From positions 186,001-250,000 of the forward strand of contig NZ_SDPQ02000001.1 of assembly GCF_004134905.2 (NCBI RefSeq): a stretch of 64,000 bases of DNA, read 5' to 3'. Position 1 is the first letter of the stretch. Each line of letters starts with the position of its first letter. The position numbers and the translations under genes are program-made. The notes under the pieces were generated by a model. That model saw only the letters and a program-made list of their open reading frames with translations, was not told the origin of the DNA and did no database searches. This document shows positions 7,957 through 16,460 of this stretch, piece by piece. This DNA comes from Aeromicrobium ginsengisoli (GTDB taxonomy: Bacteria; Actinomycetota; Actinomycetes; Propionibacteriales; Nocardioidaceae).

Positions 7957-8877
7957 TCACGTCAGGTCTTCCTTGAAGCCCTGTCGCCACGACGGATAGC
8001 GCAGCTCCCAGCCGAGCTCGCGCTTGGCCTTGGCGTTGTCGAATGCTCGTCCCTCGGTCATCATCAGGACCGCGGCCTGGCCGGCGAGCAACCGGGCCAG
8101 CCAGACGGGTACGCGCATGGGTCGCTTCGCGCCGGCGCACTCCGCGAGATGGGGAAGCCACTCGTTGGCCGGTGCCGGGTCGTCGTCGGCAATGTTGAAG
8201 ACACCTCTGGCCTTCTGCTCGATGGCCAGGACGGTGGCGCTCGCCGCGTCGTCGAGGTGCACCCAGGAGCTGTGTCCGGCGCCGTTGCCGACCAACGGGA
8301 ACTGCCGCTTGCGGACCAGCTCGACCTGGTCGTCGGTCGCGCCGGGCCCGTAGAAGCCGCCGTAGCGCAGGATCGCGCCGTCCGCCTGGAGGACCGCCTC
8401 TTCGAGATGCTGGATGGCCTTCATGCCGGCGTTGGCGACCGTGCCAGGCATCAAGTTGAGCGGGTCCGCCTCGGTCTTGACCCAGCCGCCGGTCTGCTCG
8501 CCGTTCCAGCTGCCGTAGCTCTGAGCCACGACGTGGGGGACGGCATTGGCCTCAGCGGCGGCCAGCAGGTGGTCGATGCCTTCGGTGCGCAGGCGGTTCG
8601 TCGTGGCGAACCAACGATCCATGTGCTTGATGTCCGGCTTGCCCGCGATTGCGGTCATCTGGTTCACGATCACGTCAGGCTTGGCGTTGGCGACCGCCTC
8701 GGCGACCGACGCCTCGTCCAGCCCGTCCATCACGACGCCCTCCGCCCCGAGCTGGCCGAGGAAGGCCAGCTTGGCCGAGCTTGTCGTCGTCGCGGTCACA
8801 TCGTGCCCGCGCGCCACGAGCTGGGGCACCAGCCGCCTCCCGAGAACTCCCGCTCCACCTGCCACGAACACGCGCAT
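7957..8877 (-). CDS. NAD-dependent epimerase/dehydratase-family (extended SDR) protein
   Basis: A 306-residue extended short-chain dehydrogenase/reductase. The NAD(P) site VFVAGGAGVLGRRLVPQL starts at residue 3. The usual YxxxK is seen only loosely; the equivalent region reads SYGSWNGEQTGG, so catalysis may be altered. The C-terminal part (FDNAKAKRELGWELRYPSWRQGF) is typical of NAD-epimerase relatives. The ATG at 8877 has GAAGGGTG upstream; a longer frame to 9006 crosses the divergent promoter and is rejected. The gene is divergent from the SRPBCC/ArsR operon. Confidence 0.8.
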   Translation of the reverse strand: MRVFVAGGAGVLGRRLVPQLVARGHDVTATTTSSAKLAFLGQLGAEGVVMDGLDEASVAEAVANAKPDVIVNQMTAIAGKPDIKHMDRWFATTNRLRTEGIDHLLAAAEANAVPHVVAQSYGSWNGEQTGGWVKTEADPLNLMPGTVANAGMKAIQHLEEAVLQADGAILRYGGFYGPGATDDQVELVRKRQFPLVGNGAGHSSWVHLDDAASATVLAIEQKARGVFNIADDDPAPANEWLPHLAECAGAKRPMRVPVWLARLLAGQAAVLMMTEGRAFDNAKAKRELGWELRYPSWRQGFKEDLT

Positions 8878-8954
8878 CGTCTTCACCCTTCTCGTCGTGA
8901 AATCTGTCCTTGAAGGTGTGACGAGACGGCGCGCCGGTATGTGACACGCACGTC

Positions 8955-9017
8955 TGCGCAACCGATGGTTGCGCATTTGGACATGTGATGCTACCTTGCT
9001 GTGCAACCAAAGGTTGC
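8955..9017 (+). promoter_or_regulatory. Promoter and twin ArsR-type operators of the SRPBCC/ArsR operon
   Basis: Two inverted repeats share the core GCAACC-N3-GGTTGC. One is perfect with 9-bp arms (8955-8975); the second is at 9003-9017. A promoter TTGCGC (8969-8974), 17 bases, TACCTT (8992-8997) lies between them, so one repeat covers the -35 and the other the start site. The ArsR regulator encoded 490 bp downstream is the obvious binder, giving autorepression. Confidence 0.7.
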
Positions 9018-9033
9018 TATATCAGGAGGACGC

Positions 9034-9495
9034 ATGGAGTACGCCAGCATCGACCGTGAGATCCACATCGACGCGCCGCCGGAGGTGGTCTTCGAGGTGA
9101 TCAGCACCCCCGAGCACGTACGGGAGTGGTGGAGCGTGGACACGGACTTCGAGCCGGCGCCGGGATCGACCAGCGAGCTCGTGTGGGCCGATGGCGACAA
9201 CCCCAGGGCGCATGTCGAGCAGCTGAGCGTCGTCGTCGCCGATCCGCCGCGGGTGTTCAGCTTCCGCTGGACCAATCCGGCGGGGGAGAGCGCGGTCGAG
9301 GGCAACTCCAACCTGGTGACGTTCGAGCTGGAGCCGTCGGGCGCCGGCACGTTGCTCCGCTTCAGCGAGACCGGATTCCGGGAGCGGGGGTGGGAGGCCG
9401 CTGTCCTGGAAGAGCGCTACCTCTCGCACAGCGAGGGCTGGGACCGGTTCGTGCCGATCATCAAGACGTACGCGGAGGGGCTGGAGGCGGCATGA
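9034..9495 (+). CDS. SRPBCC/AHSA1-domain protein
   Basis: A 153-residue START-like (SRPBCC, Aha1 C-terminal type) protein: IHIDAPPEVVFEVISTPEHVREWW at the N-terminus forms the first strand and helices of the ligand cavity, and FSETGFRERGWEA precedes the long C-terminal helix. Such proteins bind hydrophobic ligands. AGGAGGA lies 4 bases before the ATG. The gene's stop overlaps the ArsR start (ATGA); SRPBCC plus ArsR pairs are common in actinobacteria, the regulator probably responding to the ligand. The ligand is unknown. Confidence 0.85.
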   Translation: MEYASIDREIHIDAPPEVVFEVISTPEHVREWWSVDTDFEPAPGSTSELVWADGDNPRAHVEQLSVVVADPPRVFSFRWTNPAGESAVEGNSNLVTFELEPSGAGTLLRFSETGFRERGWEAAVLEERYLSHSEGWDRFVPIIKTYAEGLEAA

Positions 9496-9833
9496 CGACC
9501 GCGATCGATGACGACCTGTGGTCGGCGATCGGCGATCCGACCCGTCGGCGCATGCTCGACCTGATGCTGCGCGGCGACGGCACCGCCACCTCGCTCAGCG
9601 AGCAGCTGCCGGTGACCCGCCAGGCCGTGGCGAAGCATCTCGGCGTGCTCGACCGCGTCGGCCTGGTCCGGGCCACCGCGGCCGGCCGGGAGAAGCGCTA
9701 CCGCATCGACGAGGCGCAGTTCGCCCGCGCCGTCGCCCAGCTCAACGACGTCGGACGTACGTGGGATGCGCGACTCGACCGGATCAAGCGGATCTCCGAG
9801 GCGATCGCCAAGAGCCGGACCACAGAACCGTGA
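9492..9833 (+). CDS. ArsR-family transcriptional regulator
   Basis: A 113-residue winged-helix repressor. WSAIGDPTRRRMLDLML opens the ArsR fold, the recognition helix is in LPVTRQAVAKHLGVLDRVGLV, and the wing contains GREKRYRID. No cysteine pair for metal sensing is present, so it belongs to the SRPBCC-associated, non-metal ArsR group. It is translationally coupled to the preceding gene. Two matching inverted repeats at the operon promoter are the likely operators. Confidence 0.88.
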   Translation: MTTAIDDDLWSAIGDPTRRRMLDLMLRGDGTATSLSEQLPVTRQAVAKHLGVLDRVGLVRATAAGREKRYRIDEAQFARAVAQLNDVGRTWDARLDRIKRISEAIAKSRTTEP

Positions 9834-9883
9834 ACGACCAGGCGACCGCGCCCGCGGCCGCTCGAGATCAGAAGGAGAGAACC

Positions 9884-10336
9884 ATGGTGGACATCCTGCA
9901 TCGGGTGGGAATCACGACATCGCAAGAGGCGGTCTACGAGGCGCTGACCACGATCGAGGGCCTGGCCGGCTGGTGGACCAGAGACGTACGCGGAGACGGC
10001 GATGCCGGCGGCGTGCTCCAGTTCCGTTTCGAGGGTGCGCCTGAACCGAACGGCTTCGACATGAGCGTGCTGGAGGCCAAGGCGGCCGACCGTGTGCTCT
10101 GGGAGGTTGTCGCGGGACCGGAGGAGTGGATCGGCACGCACGTCAGCTGGGACCTCACGACTGAGGACGACTACACGATCATCATGTTCGCCCACCGCGG
10201 TTGGCAGCAGCCCGGCGACTTCATGCACCACTGCAGCACGAAGTGGGCGACATTCCTCATGAGCCTGAAGGCGCTGTTGGAGACCGGCACAGGAGCACCG
10301 GCGCCCGACGACGAGCGCGTCAGCAACTGGCACTGA
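9884..10336 (+). CDS. Second SRPBCC/AHSA1-domain protein of the operon
   Basis: A 150-residue START-like protein: VGITTSQEAVYEALTTIEGL at the N-terminus and a C-terminal helix around STKWATFLMSLKALLETG. GAAGGAGAG is 7 bases before the ATG. It lies 50 bp after the ArsR gene and is probably cotranscribed. Its sequence is clearly different from the first SRPBCC protein of the operon, so the two may bind different ligands. Confidence 0.85.
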   Translation: MVDILHRVGITTSQEAVYEALTTIEGLAGWWTRDVRGDGDAGGVLQFRFEGAPEPNGFDMSVLEAKAADRVLWEVVAGPEEWIGTHVSWDLTTEDDYTIIMFAHRGWQQPGDFMHHCSTKWATFLMSLKALLETGTGAPAPDDERVSNWH

Positions 10337-10340
10337 GGGG

Positions 10341-10988
10341 TCAGGCTGTCGGATCGGCGAACCAGATCGTGCGATGCGTCCACTGGCCCGGTCCGAGCCG
10401 CTGGCCGGAGCAGACGATCAGCGCGATCTGGGGAACGCCGTCCCGGGCGTAGTAGGGCGGATAGCCCTTGCTCGCCAGCACCTCGACCCGCTTGCTCACG
10501 GTGTAGCAGAGCTCGGACTTGGCTCCACGAAGGACGATGCGGTCGCCTTCGTGGAGCTTGTCGAGCATCACGTTGCCGACGGCGGAGCCATCGGGCCAGG
10601 TGTGGGCGTTGAGCAGCACGTTTCCACGATCCGACCCGGGCTTGATGCCCGGCCGGTCCCACGCGAACGTGAACTTGGCCGAGGTCGGAGGGACCCCCGG
10701 CACGTTGTTGCCGTCGCGGGGCAGCGCGAGAACATCGGCGTTCTTGACCACGTGCGGGATCGTGACGCTGGTCGGCGTGAACGGCGCGGTCGCCGGGTCG
10801 CCGCACGTCTTGGGTGCTTGGGGGACAGAGACCGGCTGGAGCGTGGGGGAGCCCATCGCGAACGGCCGGCCCCCCGCGTCGTCAGGCCTCAGCAGCCACG
10901 CGAGTCCGGCCGCGACCAGCAACGCGACGAGCAGCAGGACGACGGCGAGCCGCTTGGGCCCTGTGCCTCGGTGCTCGGCGGTCGTCAT
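10341..10988 (-). CDS. Class F sortase
   Basis: A 215-residue transpeptidase-like protein with an N-terminal membrane anchor (about residues 14-33) and a class F sortase domain. The catalytic triad is visible: His129 in NVLLNAHTW, Cys193 in LIVCSG and Arg206 in QWTHRTIW. It acts outside the membrane. Class F sortases are widespread in actinobacteria but poorly characterised. No LPXTG-type substrate gene is adjacent, so its target is unknown. It is convergent with the SRPBCC operon, with 4 bp between the stops. Confidence 0.88.
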   Translation of the reverse strand: MTTAEHRGTGPKRLAVVLLLVALLVAAGLAWLLRPDDAGGRPFAMGSPTLQPVSVPQAPKTCGDPATAPFTPTSVTIPHVVKNADVLALPRDGNNVPGVPPTSAKFTFAWDRPGIKPGSDRGNVLLNAHTWPDGSAVGNVMLDKLHEGDRIVLRGAKSELCYTVSKRVEVLASKGYPPYYARDGVPQIALIVCSGQRLGPGQWTHRTIWFADPTA

Positions 10989-11044
10989 GCCTCAACGGTA
11001 TGCCGTGGTGCCGCACGAGCGCAGGGCAACGCCACCCAAGGGAG

Positions 11045-11767
11045 CTAACGCGGGGACAGAACGCAGAACTCGTTGCCGTCGGGATCGGCCATGACGACCC
11101 AGCTGACGTCATCGCCCTGTCCGATGTCGATGTGCTTGGCACCGAGCGCGATCAGCCGTTCGACCTCTGCGTCCTGGTCGGTGCCGACCGGCGGAGCGAT
11201 CTCGAGGTGGATCCGGTTCTTGCCGGTCTTCGGGTTGACCGGTGGCCCGCCCCACGACATCTTCGAGCCGCCCTCAGGCGCCTGGATCGCGGTCTCCTCG
11301 TCCTGGTCCCACACGAGGGGCCAGCCGAGCGCCTCGCTCCAGAAGTAGCCGACTGCCTGCGTGCCGTCGCAGTTGATCGCTCCGATGAAGGCGGTGTCGG
11401 CGAGGAAGTTGTTGCCCGCCGGAATGACACAGAACTCGTTGCCCTCGGGATCGGCCAGCACGATGTGGCCCTCTTCGGGGGTCTGCCCGACGTCGAGGTG
11501 CGTGGCCCCGAGCTCGAGCGCCTTGGCGACAGTCTGCTGTTGCTCGTCAGGTGTCGCGCTCGTCAGGTCGAAGTGGGTCTGGTTGGGCCCGGTCTTCTGC
11601 TCCTGGCTCGGGTAGAAGCTGACCCGGTACGCCGTTCCGTCCGTGGGCACGAGCTGGAAGCCGTCGTCGTCCGGGACGCTGTCCCAGCCCAGCAATGCGG
11701 CCCAGAACTGCGCCAGGCGCTCCGCGTCGTTGGCGTCGAAGGTCACCGAGTGGAGGTTGGACGTCAT
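11045..11767 (-). CDS. Two-domain VOC-family protein
   Basis: A 240-residue protein made of two tandem glyoxalase-like domains (about 1-110 and 125-240). Each ends in the same block: ADPEGNEFCVI near 105 and ADPDGNEFCVL near the C-terminus, so the gene arose by internal duplication. Each half has an LDVGQ/IDIGQ strand. The architecture is like CFP30B-type or antibiotic-binding VOC proteins, but no function can be assigned. Confidence 0.82.
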   Translation of the reverse strand: MTSNLHSVTFDANDAERLAQFWAALLGWDSVPDDDGFQLVPTDGTAYRVSFYPSQEQKTGPNQTHFDLTSATPDEQQQTVAKALELGATHLDVGQTPEEGHIVLADPEGNEFCVIPAGNNFLADTAFIGAINCDGTQAVGYFWSEALGWPLVWDQDEETAIQAPEGGSKMSWGGPPVNPKTGKNRIHLEIAPPVGTDQDAEVERLIALGAKHIDIGQGDDVSWVVMADPDGNEFCVLSPR

Positions 11768-11800
11768 GCGATCGAACGTATCAACCCTGGGGCGCGAGCG

Positions 11801-12883
11801 TCACTCGTCAGACTCAGGCGGCGCGACGGGCAGCCGTACGGTCACGGTGAGACCGCCACCGGCCCGAGGTGCGAGGGTCAGGGACCCGTCATGCGCCTGC
11901 GTGATGCTCTTGACGATCGCCAGTCCGAGCCCGACGCCCGTGTGGTCGCTGCGGGCGCGTTCGGTGCCGCGTTGGAACGGCTCCGTGAGCGTCGGGACAA
12001 CCTGCGACGAGAGCTGCTGGCCGGTGTTCTCGACCGTTAGCACCGCGCTCTGGCGGTCGACCGTCGTCGTGACCCATACGGTGCCCTGATCCGGCAGGTT
12101 GTGGACGATCGCGTTGTGCACGAGGTTGACCGTCATCTGGAGCAGCAGAGCGTGCGAGCCGATGGTGGAGGTGGTCTCGCCGGACGTCTTGACGGCGAGG
12201 CCACGCTGCTCGGCGAGTGGGAGGAGCGTCTCCGTGGCCTCCTCCGCGATGAGGGACAGGTCCACGCGCTCGCGGGTGAAGGACCGCCGGTCGGCGCGGC
12301 TCAGCAGGAGCAGGGCCTCGGTGAGGTCGATCGCCCGGGCGTTGACGAAGTGGAGCCGCTCGACCAGCTCGCCGTTGTCACGATCGGGGTCGTTGCGTGC
12401 CACCTCCAGCAACGTCTGCGTGATCGCCAGCGGGGTGCGCAGCTCGTGGGACGCGTTGGCTGCGAACCGTTGCTGCTCGGCGACCTGCGCCTCCAAGCGC
12501 GCCAGCATCGTGTCGAAGCTGTCGGCGAGCTCGCGGAACTCGTCCGTGCGACCCTCGAGCCGGATCCGGTGGGACAGGGAGCCCTCCGCGGCCAGACGAG
12601 TGGCATGCGTGAGACGGGACAGCGGGGCGAGCATGCGGCCTGCGAGCAGCCATCCACCGACGAGCCCGAACACGAGCAGGAACACCAACATCTGGGCTGC
12701 CCTCGGGACGAAGGCGTTCTGCAGGTCCGAGCGGTTGGGTCCGGAGCCGATCATGACCTCGGGAACATAGCGCAGGAGGAACACCCACACGACGGTCAGC
12801 AGCAACCCGCCCGCGACCATCAGGAAGGCGACGTAGCTCAGGGTGAGCTTGAGCCGAACGCTCAGGCCCGGCTCCCTATCCAT
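11801..12883 (-). CDS. vanS: VanS-type sensor histidine kinase
   Basis: A 360-residue membrane sensor kinase. Two helices (about 11-37 and 62-82) enclose a short 24-residue external loop, followed by HAMP, the phosphoacceptor His146 in ASHELRTPLA, the N box LVHNAIVHN and the G box VGLGLAIV. In remembered comparison it is strikingly like Streptomyces VanS, including the N-terminus and HAMP text. It would sense glycopeptide or its cell-wall effect and phosphorylate VanR. The start overlaps the vanR end by 8 bp. The call as VanS rests on similarity plus the flanking vanY, vanA, vanH and vanX genes. Confidence 0.85.
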   Translation of the reverse strand: MDREPGLSVRLKLTLSYVAFLMVAGGLLLTVVWVFLLRYVPEVMIGSGPNRSDLQNAFVPRAAQMLVFLLVFGLVGGWLLAGRMLAPLSRLTHATRLAAEGSLSHRIRLEGRTDEFRELADSFDTMLARLEAQVAEQQRFAANASHELRTPLAITQTLLEVARNDPDRDNGELVERLHFVNARAIDLTEALLLLSRADRRSFTRERVDLSLIAEEATETLLPLAEQRGLAVKTSGETTSTIGSHALLLQMTVNLVHNAIVHNLPDQGTVWVTTTVDRQSAVLTVENTGQQLSSQVVPTLTEPFQRGTERARSDHTGVGLGLAIVKSITQAHDGSLTLAPRAGGGLTVTVRLPVAPPESDE

Positions 12884-13565
12884 GCTCGTCGCGCCTGTCT
12901 TCAGGAGCGGTGTCGATGCGGTATCCCACACCTGGGACGGTGGCGATGACCCACGGCTCGCCGAGTCGCTTGCGCAGCGCCGAGACCGTGATGCGTACGG
13001 CGTTGGTGAACGGGTCGGCGTTCTCGTCCCAGGCGCGCTCGAGCAGGTCCTCGGCGCTGACGACTCCACCTTCGGCCGCGATCAGGACCTCGAGCACCGC
13101 AAACTGCTTGCGGGTCAGTGCGACGTAGCGACCGTTGCGGAAGACCTCGCGCCGGAACGGGTCGAGACGCAGCCCGGCGATCTCGCGTACGGGCGGCCGG
13201 CTGTGGCCGCGCCTGCGGTCGAGGGCACGGAGCCGGAGCACCAGCTCCTGCAGCTCGAACGGCTTGGTGAGGTAGTCGTCGGCGCCGAGCTCGAAGCCTG
13301 ACGCCTTCTCGTCGAGCCGGTCGGCAGCCGTCAGCATCAGGATCGGCATGCCGCTGCCTGACGCGACGATGCTCTCGGCGACCGTGTCGCCCGACGGTCC
13401 CGGGATGTCGCGATCGAGCACCGCGATGTCGTACGCGTTGATGCTCAGCATCTCCAGCGCGGTGTCGCCGTCTCCGGCGATGTCGGCGGCGATCGCCTCG
13501 AGTCGCAGCCCGTCGCGAATCGCGTCGGCCATGTAGGGCTCGTCCTCGACGATCAAGACACGCAT
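12876..13565 (-). CDS. vanR: VanR-type OmpR-family response regulator
   Basis: A 229-residue receiver plus winged-helix regulator. The phosphoacceptor is Asp51 (in IAVLDRDIPG), with the acidic pocket VEDEP at 6-10 and the conserved Lys in LTKPFELQ. The C-terminal DNA-binding domain includes NAVRITVSALRKRLG. It strongly resembles the Streptomyces VanR. The gene is divergent from vanY and precedes vanS in an overlapping operon. Its likely binding site is the repeat CGTAT-N10-ATACG found before vanY, vanH and vanX. Confidence 0.88.
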   Translation of the reverse strand: MRVLIVEDEPYMADAIRDGLRLEAIAADIAGDGDTALEMLSINAYDIAVLDRDIPGPSGDTVAESIVASGSGMPILMLTAADRLDEKASGFELGADDYLTKPFELQELVLRLRALDRRRGHSRPPVREIAGLRLDPFRREVFRNGRYVALTRKQFAVLEVLIAAEGGVVSAEDLLERAWDENADPFTNAVRITVSALRKRLGEPWVIATVPGVGYRIDTAPEDRRDEHG

Positions 13566-13589
13566 TCCTCGATGCTACGAGCCGGACCG

Positions 13590-13618
13590 TATCGTCCGCG
13601 TATTGATTTCGACATACG
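13590..13618 (+). promoter_or_regulatory. Putative VanR operator upstream of vanY
   Basis: TATCGTC (13590-13596) is followed by the inverted repeat CGTAT-N10-ATACG (13599-13618), 34 bases before the vanY ATG. The same arrangement recurs before vanX and vanH. The site also lies 24 bp upstream of vanR, so it could serve both directions. Confidence 0.75.
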
Positions 13619-13652
13619 TGCTGGCGACGCCGCATTTCCTTGACTGGTGGCC

Positions 13653-14249
13653 ATGACCACAAGCACGCGACGCCGGACCCGGTCGACGGTCCTGGCCTCC
13701 CTCGCAATCCTGAGCGCGGTGCTCGTCGCCGACCTCGGATATCAGTCCTTCGCCGCCCGCTCCTCGTCGGCGACACCGCAGTCCGACACCAGGACCGGAA
13801 ACGCGCGAGGGATCGCCGACGGGCGGGTGCCCAACGGTGCGACGGTCTTCGACGACGTTCCCGGCGTGGCCAAGCTCGACGAGGACTTGCGGACTGCGTT
13901 GCGCCGCGCCGCGACGGACGCCGGGATCGGGTTCCCCGTCAACAGCGGCTGGCGCTCCCGGGCGTACCAGGAGGGCCTGCTCGACGACGCGATCGCGAAG
14001 TACGGCTCGAGGTCGGAGGCGACGCGTTGGGTGGCTACCCCCGACACCTCGCTCCACGTGGGTGGCCGGGCCGTCGACATCGGCGGCACGGAGGCGCAGG
14101 CATGGCTGTCGACCCACGGTGCCGCGTACGGCCTGTGCCAGATCTACGACAACGAGCCCTGGCACTACGAGCTGCGGCCCGAGGCCGCTGGGACCGGCTG
14201 CCCGCCCAGGTATGCCGACCCGACCCACGATCCTCGGATGCGGCGGTGA
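13653..14249 (+). CDS. vanY: VanY-type D,D-carboxypeptidase (M15 family), membrane anchored
   Basis: A 198-residue M15-family peptidase with an N-terminal signal anchor (about 12-28). Zinc and catalytic residues are clear: SLHVGGRAVDI supplies His135 and Asp142, and NEPWHYEL supplies Glu168 and His171. It would remove the terminal D-Ala from pentapeptides outside the membrane, lowering vancomycin targets. The ATG at 13653 is chosen over GTG 13647 because the distance from the upstream repeat (34 bases) then equals that for vanX. The gene carries the same leader as vanX and vanH, which places it in the van regulon. Confidence 0.82.
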   Translation: MTTSTRRRTRSTVLASLAILSAVLVADLGYQSFAARSSSATPQSDTRTGNARGIADGRVPNGATVFDDVPGVAKLDEDLRTALRRAATDAGIGFPVNSGWRSRAYQEGLLDDAIAKYGSRSEATRWVATPDTSLHVGGRAVDIGGTEAQAWLSTHGAAYGLCQIYDNEPWHYELRPEAAGTGCPPRYADPTHDPRMRR

Positions 14250-14260
14250 GGTCGTGGGCC

Positions 14261-14374
14261 CTAAGTGCGCCGGCGGAGGCGATCGATCACGTCGCCCAGC
14301 ACCATGACGATCGCGGCGGTCAGCACGACGCTGGCCACCGACACCGCGACCGTCGCGGCGACGAGCGCGATCAC
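14261..14374 (-). CDS. Small single-helix membrane protein, third cistron of the vanHA operon (candidate)
   Basis: Not a known family. The GTG at 14374 overlaps the vanA stop as GTGA and opens a 37-residue frame: a hydrophobic helix over about residues 2-27 (ALVAATVAVSVASVV onwards), then DVIDRLRRRT, a positively charged tail expected inside the cell. The frame ends 11 bases before the convergent vanY stop, so it fills the whole gap. The coupled start, the helix plus basic tail and GC-rich third positions favour a real gene, but the short length leaves doubt. Confidence 0.55.
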   Translation of the reverse strand: MIALVAATVAVSVASVVLTAAIVMVLGDVIDRLRRRT

Positions 14375-15408
14375 CGCCGCTTGCCCTGCAGCGTCCGATC
14401 CACCAACCGGTCGATGACCTCGGCGAGCGGCAGCCCGGCGGCGGCCATCATGCGGGGATAGCGGCTGTATGACGTCAGGCCGGGCAATGTGTTGACCTCG
14501 TTGAGCACGACAGTGCCGTCGTCCTTCAGGAACATGTCGACCCGCGCCAGGCCCTTGCACCCGAGGGCACGGTAGATCGCCTTCGCCGTCTCCTGGACGA
14601 GGGCGCGCGCGTCGTCGGAGATGTCGGCGGGCACGATCGGGGTCGAGTTGTCCGAGCCGCGCTCGGGCTCGGCCTCCTGGTGGATTCGGAAGAACCCGTG
14701 CGTGAGCGCAATGCGATCGACCTCGCCGGCAACCAGCCCGAACCGCTCGCCGAGGATCGCGCAGCCCACCTCGCTGCCGACGACCGCCTCCTCGATCAGC
14801 ACCTTGGCGTCGTACTGCTTGGCGGTGACGATCGCGCTCAGCAGCTCGGTCTTCGACGACACCTTCGTGACGCCGAACGAGGATCCTGATCGGGCCGGCT
14901 TCACGAACACCGGATAGGTCAGGCCTTCGGGCTCGACGTTCTCGTTCGAAGAGACGATCCAGTGGCGCGGTGTGGCGATACCGGCCGCGGCAGCGACGAC
15001 GTACGCGAGGGACTTGTCCATGCAGAGCGCCGAGCTCGGCACGTCGCAGCCGACGTACGGGATGCCGGTCAGCTCCAGCAGCCCCTGGATCGCGCCGTCC
15101 TCGCCCTGCTTGCCGTGCAGCACGGGGAACACCACGTCGAGCGGGATCGTCCGGTACGTGTCACCGTCCAGGGCGAGCAGCCCGTGCACCGAGCTGTCGG
15201 GCGACAGCACCGCAGGACTGCCCGTCGTCTCCCAGCCGGGCTCCGGGCTGTCGCACAGGGTCCAGGCGCCGCTCGTCGTGATCCCGACGTAGACCGGTTC
15301 GTACGTCTCCGGGTCGAGGTTGGCGGCGACCTCCCGTGCCGACTTGACCGAAATCGGGTGCTCCTCGGAGCGGCCGCCGAAGAGGATGGCGATCGTGGTC
15401 TTGCTCAT
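14371..15408 (-). CDS. vanA: D-alanine--D-lactate ligase, VanA type
   Basis: A 345-residue ATP-grasp ligase that makes D-Ala-D-Lac, the depsipeptide that lowers vancomycin affinity. VanA-specific text is present: HGKQGEDGAIQGLLELTGIP, the omega loop GFFRIHQEAEPERGSDN with His243 matching VanA His244, and the C-terminal NEVNTLPG and SYSRYPRMM. Housekeeping Ddl enzymes have a different, Tyr-bearing omega loop. The ATG overlaps the vanH stop by 4 bp, and the stop overlaps the small downstream ORF by 4 bp. Confidence 0.94.
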   Translation of the reverse strand: MSKTTIAILFGGRSEEHPISVKSAREVAANLDPETYEPVYVGITTSGAWTLCDSPEPGWETTGSPAVLSPDSSVHGLLALDGDTYRTIPLDVVFPVLHGKQGEDGAIQGLLELTGIPYVGCDVPSSALCMDKSLAYVVAAAAGIATPRHWIVSSNENVEPEGLTYPVFVKPARSGSSFGVTKVSSKTELLSAIVTAKQYDAKVLIEEAVVGSEVGCAILGERFGLVAGEVDRIALTHGFFRIHQEAEPERGSDNSTPIVPADISDDARALVQETAKAIYRALGCKGLARVDMFLKDDGTVVLNEVNTLPGLTSYSRYPRMMAAAGLPLAEVIDRLVDRTLQGKRR

Positions 15409-16427
15409 GCGGGATGTCCGTTCTCGTAGGTCAGGCAGTGGGTGAGCGAGTCCTCGACGGCATCCGCGAGGGCGTGATCGGTGAAGAAGGCGGTGTGCGG
15501 GCTGATCAGCACGTTGGGCAGTGCCTGGAGCCGCATCAACGACGTGCGCGTGAGAGGCCGGTCGCGGCAGTCGGCGTAGAAGACGCCCTCCTCGCCCTCG
15601 ACGACATCCAGCGCTGCGCCGCCGAGCCGGCCGCTCTCGAGGGCGGCGACCAGGGCCGCGTTGTCGATCAGCGGGCCGCGGCCGGTGTTGACGATGACCG
15701 CGCCGGGCTTCAGCCGGCCGAGACGACGGTGGTCCAGGAGGTGATGCGTCTCTGGGGTCAGCGGGGTGTGGAGCGTGACGATGTCGCTCACCCTCAGCAG
15801 CTCGTCCAATGAGACGTAGTCGGCGGCGGTGGTGCGGCGCACGTCGTGGGCCACCACCCGGCTGCCGAAGCCGCGCAGCCGGTCGATCACCGCCGCGCCG
15901 ATGCGACCGGTCCCGACGACCCCGACAGTCAGGTCCCTGAGCTCCCTGCCGGGCACGTCGTGCAGCCGGTAGTCGTGGGCATCCGCACGGCGTACGACGG
16001 AGGTCGCGTGGCGCAGCGTCATCAGCATCAACATCAACGTGTAGTCCGCGACGCTGTCGGGGGAGTACGAGACGGTGCCGACCCTGATGCCGATGCTGGC
16101 TGCGTAGGCCACGTCGATGTGGTTGTCACCGATGCTTCGGGTCGAGACATACTCCACGCCGACAGTGCTGAGCGCGAGCAGCAGCGAGTCGTCGATCCGA
16201 GCCTTGTGGCCGACGCTGATGCAGCGGGTGCCGGCCGCCAGCTCGACGTTGTCCCTGCTCAGGGCCTCCTCGGCGATCGTGACCGTGACGCCGAGACGGG
16301 CTGCCAGCTCGCGGAACAACCTGGTCTCGTGCGGTCCGCAGCCGTACGCCGTGATCCCGGTGGCCACGGCAGGGGAGCGGTGCTGCAGGCGAGGGACTGC
16401 GGGACGTACCGAGGACCGGTGAATCAT
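15405..16427 (-). CDS. vanH: D-lactate dehydrogenase, VanH type
   Basis: A 340-residue NAD(P)-dependent 2-hydroxyacid dehydrogenase that reduces pyruvate to D-lactate for VanA. The dinucleotide site is GVVGTGRIG (169-177), the substrate arginine is in NTGRGPLID (Arg249) and the acid-base His is in ISPHTAF (His310). VanH hallmarks include CISVGHK, STRSIG-NHID and YSPDSVADYT. The N-terminus is about 20 residues longer than enterococcal VanH. The ATG at 16427 is supported by its conserved distance (33 bases) to the operator; an in-frame TTG 12 bases further up lacks that. Confidence 0.93.
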   Translation of the reverse strand: MIHRSSVRPAVPRLQHRSPAVATGITAYGCGPHETRLFRELAARLGVTVTIAEEALSRDNVELAAGTRCISVGHKARIDDSLLLALSTVGVEYVSTRSIGDNHIDVAYAASIGIRVGTVSYSPDSVADYTLMLMLMTLRHATSVVRRADAHDYRLHDVPGRELRDLTVGVVGTGRIGAAVIDRLRGFGSRVVAHDVRRTTAADYVSLDELLRVSDIVTLHTPLTPETHHLLDHRRLGRLKPGAVIVNTGRGPLIDNAALVAALESGRLGGAALDVVEGEEGVFYADCRDRPLTRTSLMRLQALPNVLISPHTAFFTDHALADAVEDSLTHCLTYENGHPA

Positions 16428-16460
16428 GTGTCGAGTCAAGGCGGCCGCGCGTTGCAGGTG

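Noticed and set aside
14375..14560. N-terminal extension of the 37-residue ORF into vanA (99 codons in all)
   Set aside because: The added part is an alternate frame of vanA; the GTG overlapping the vanA stop is the sensible start.
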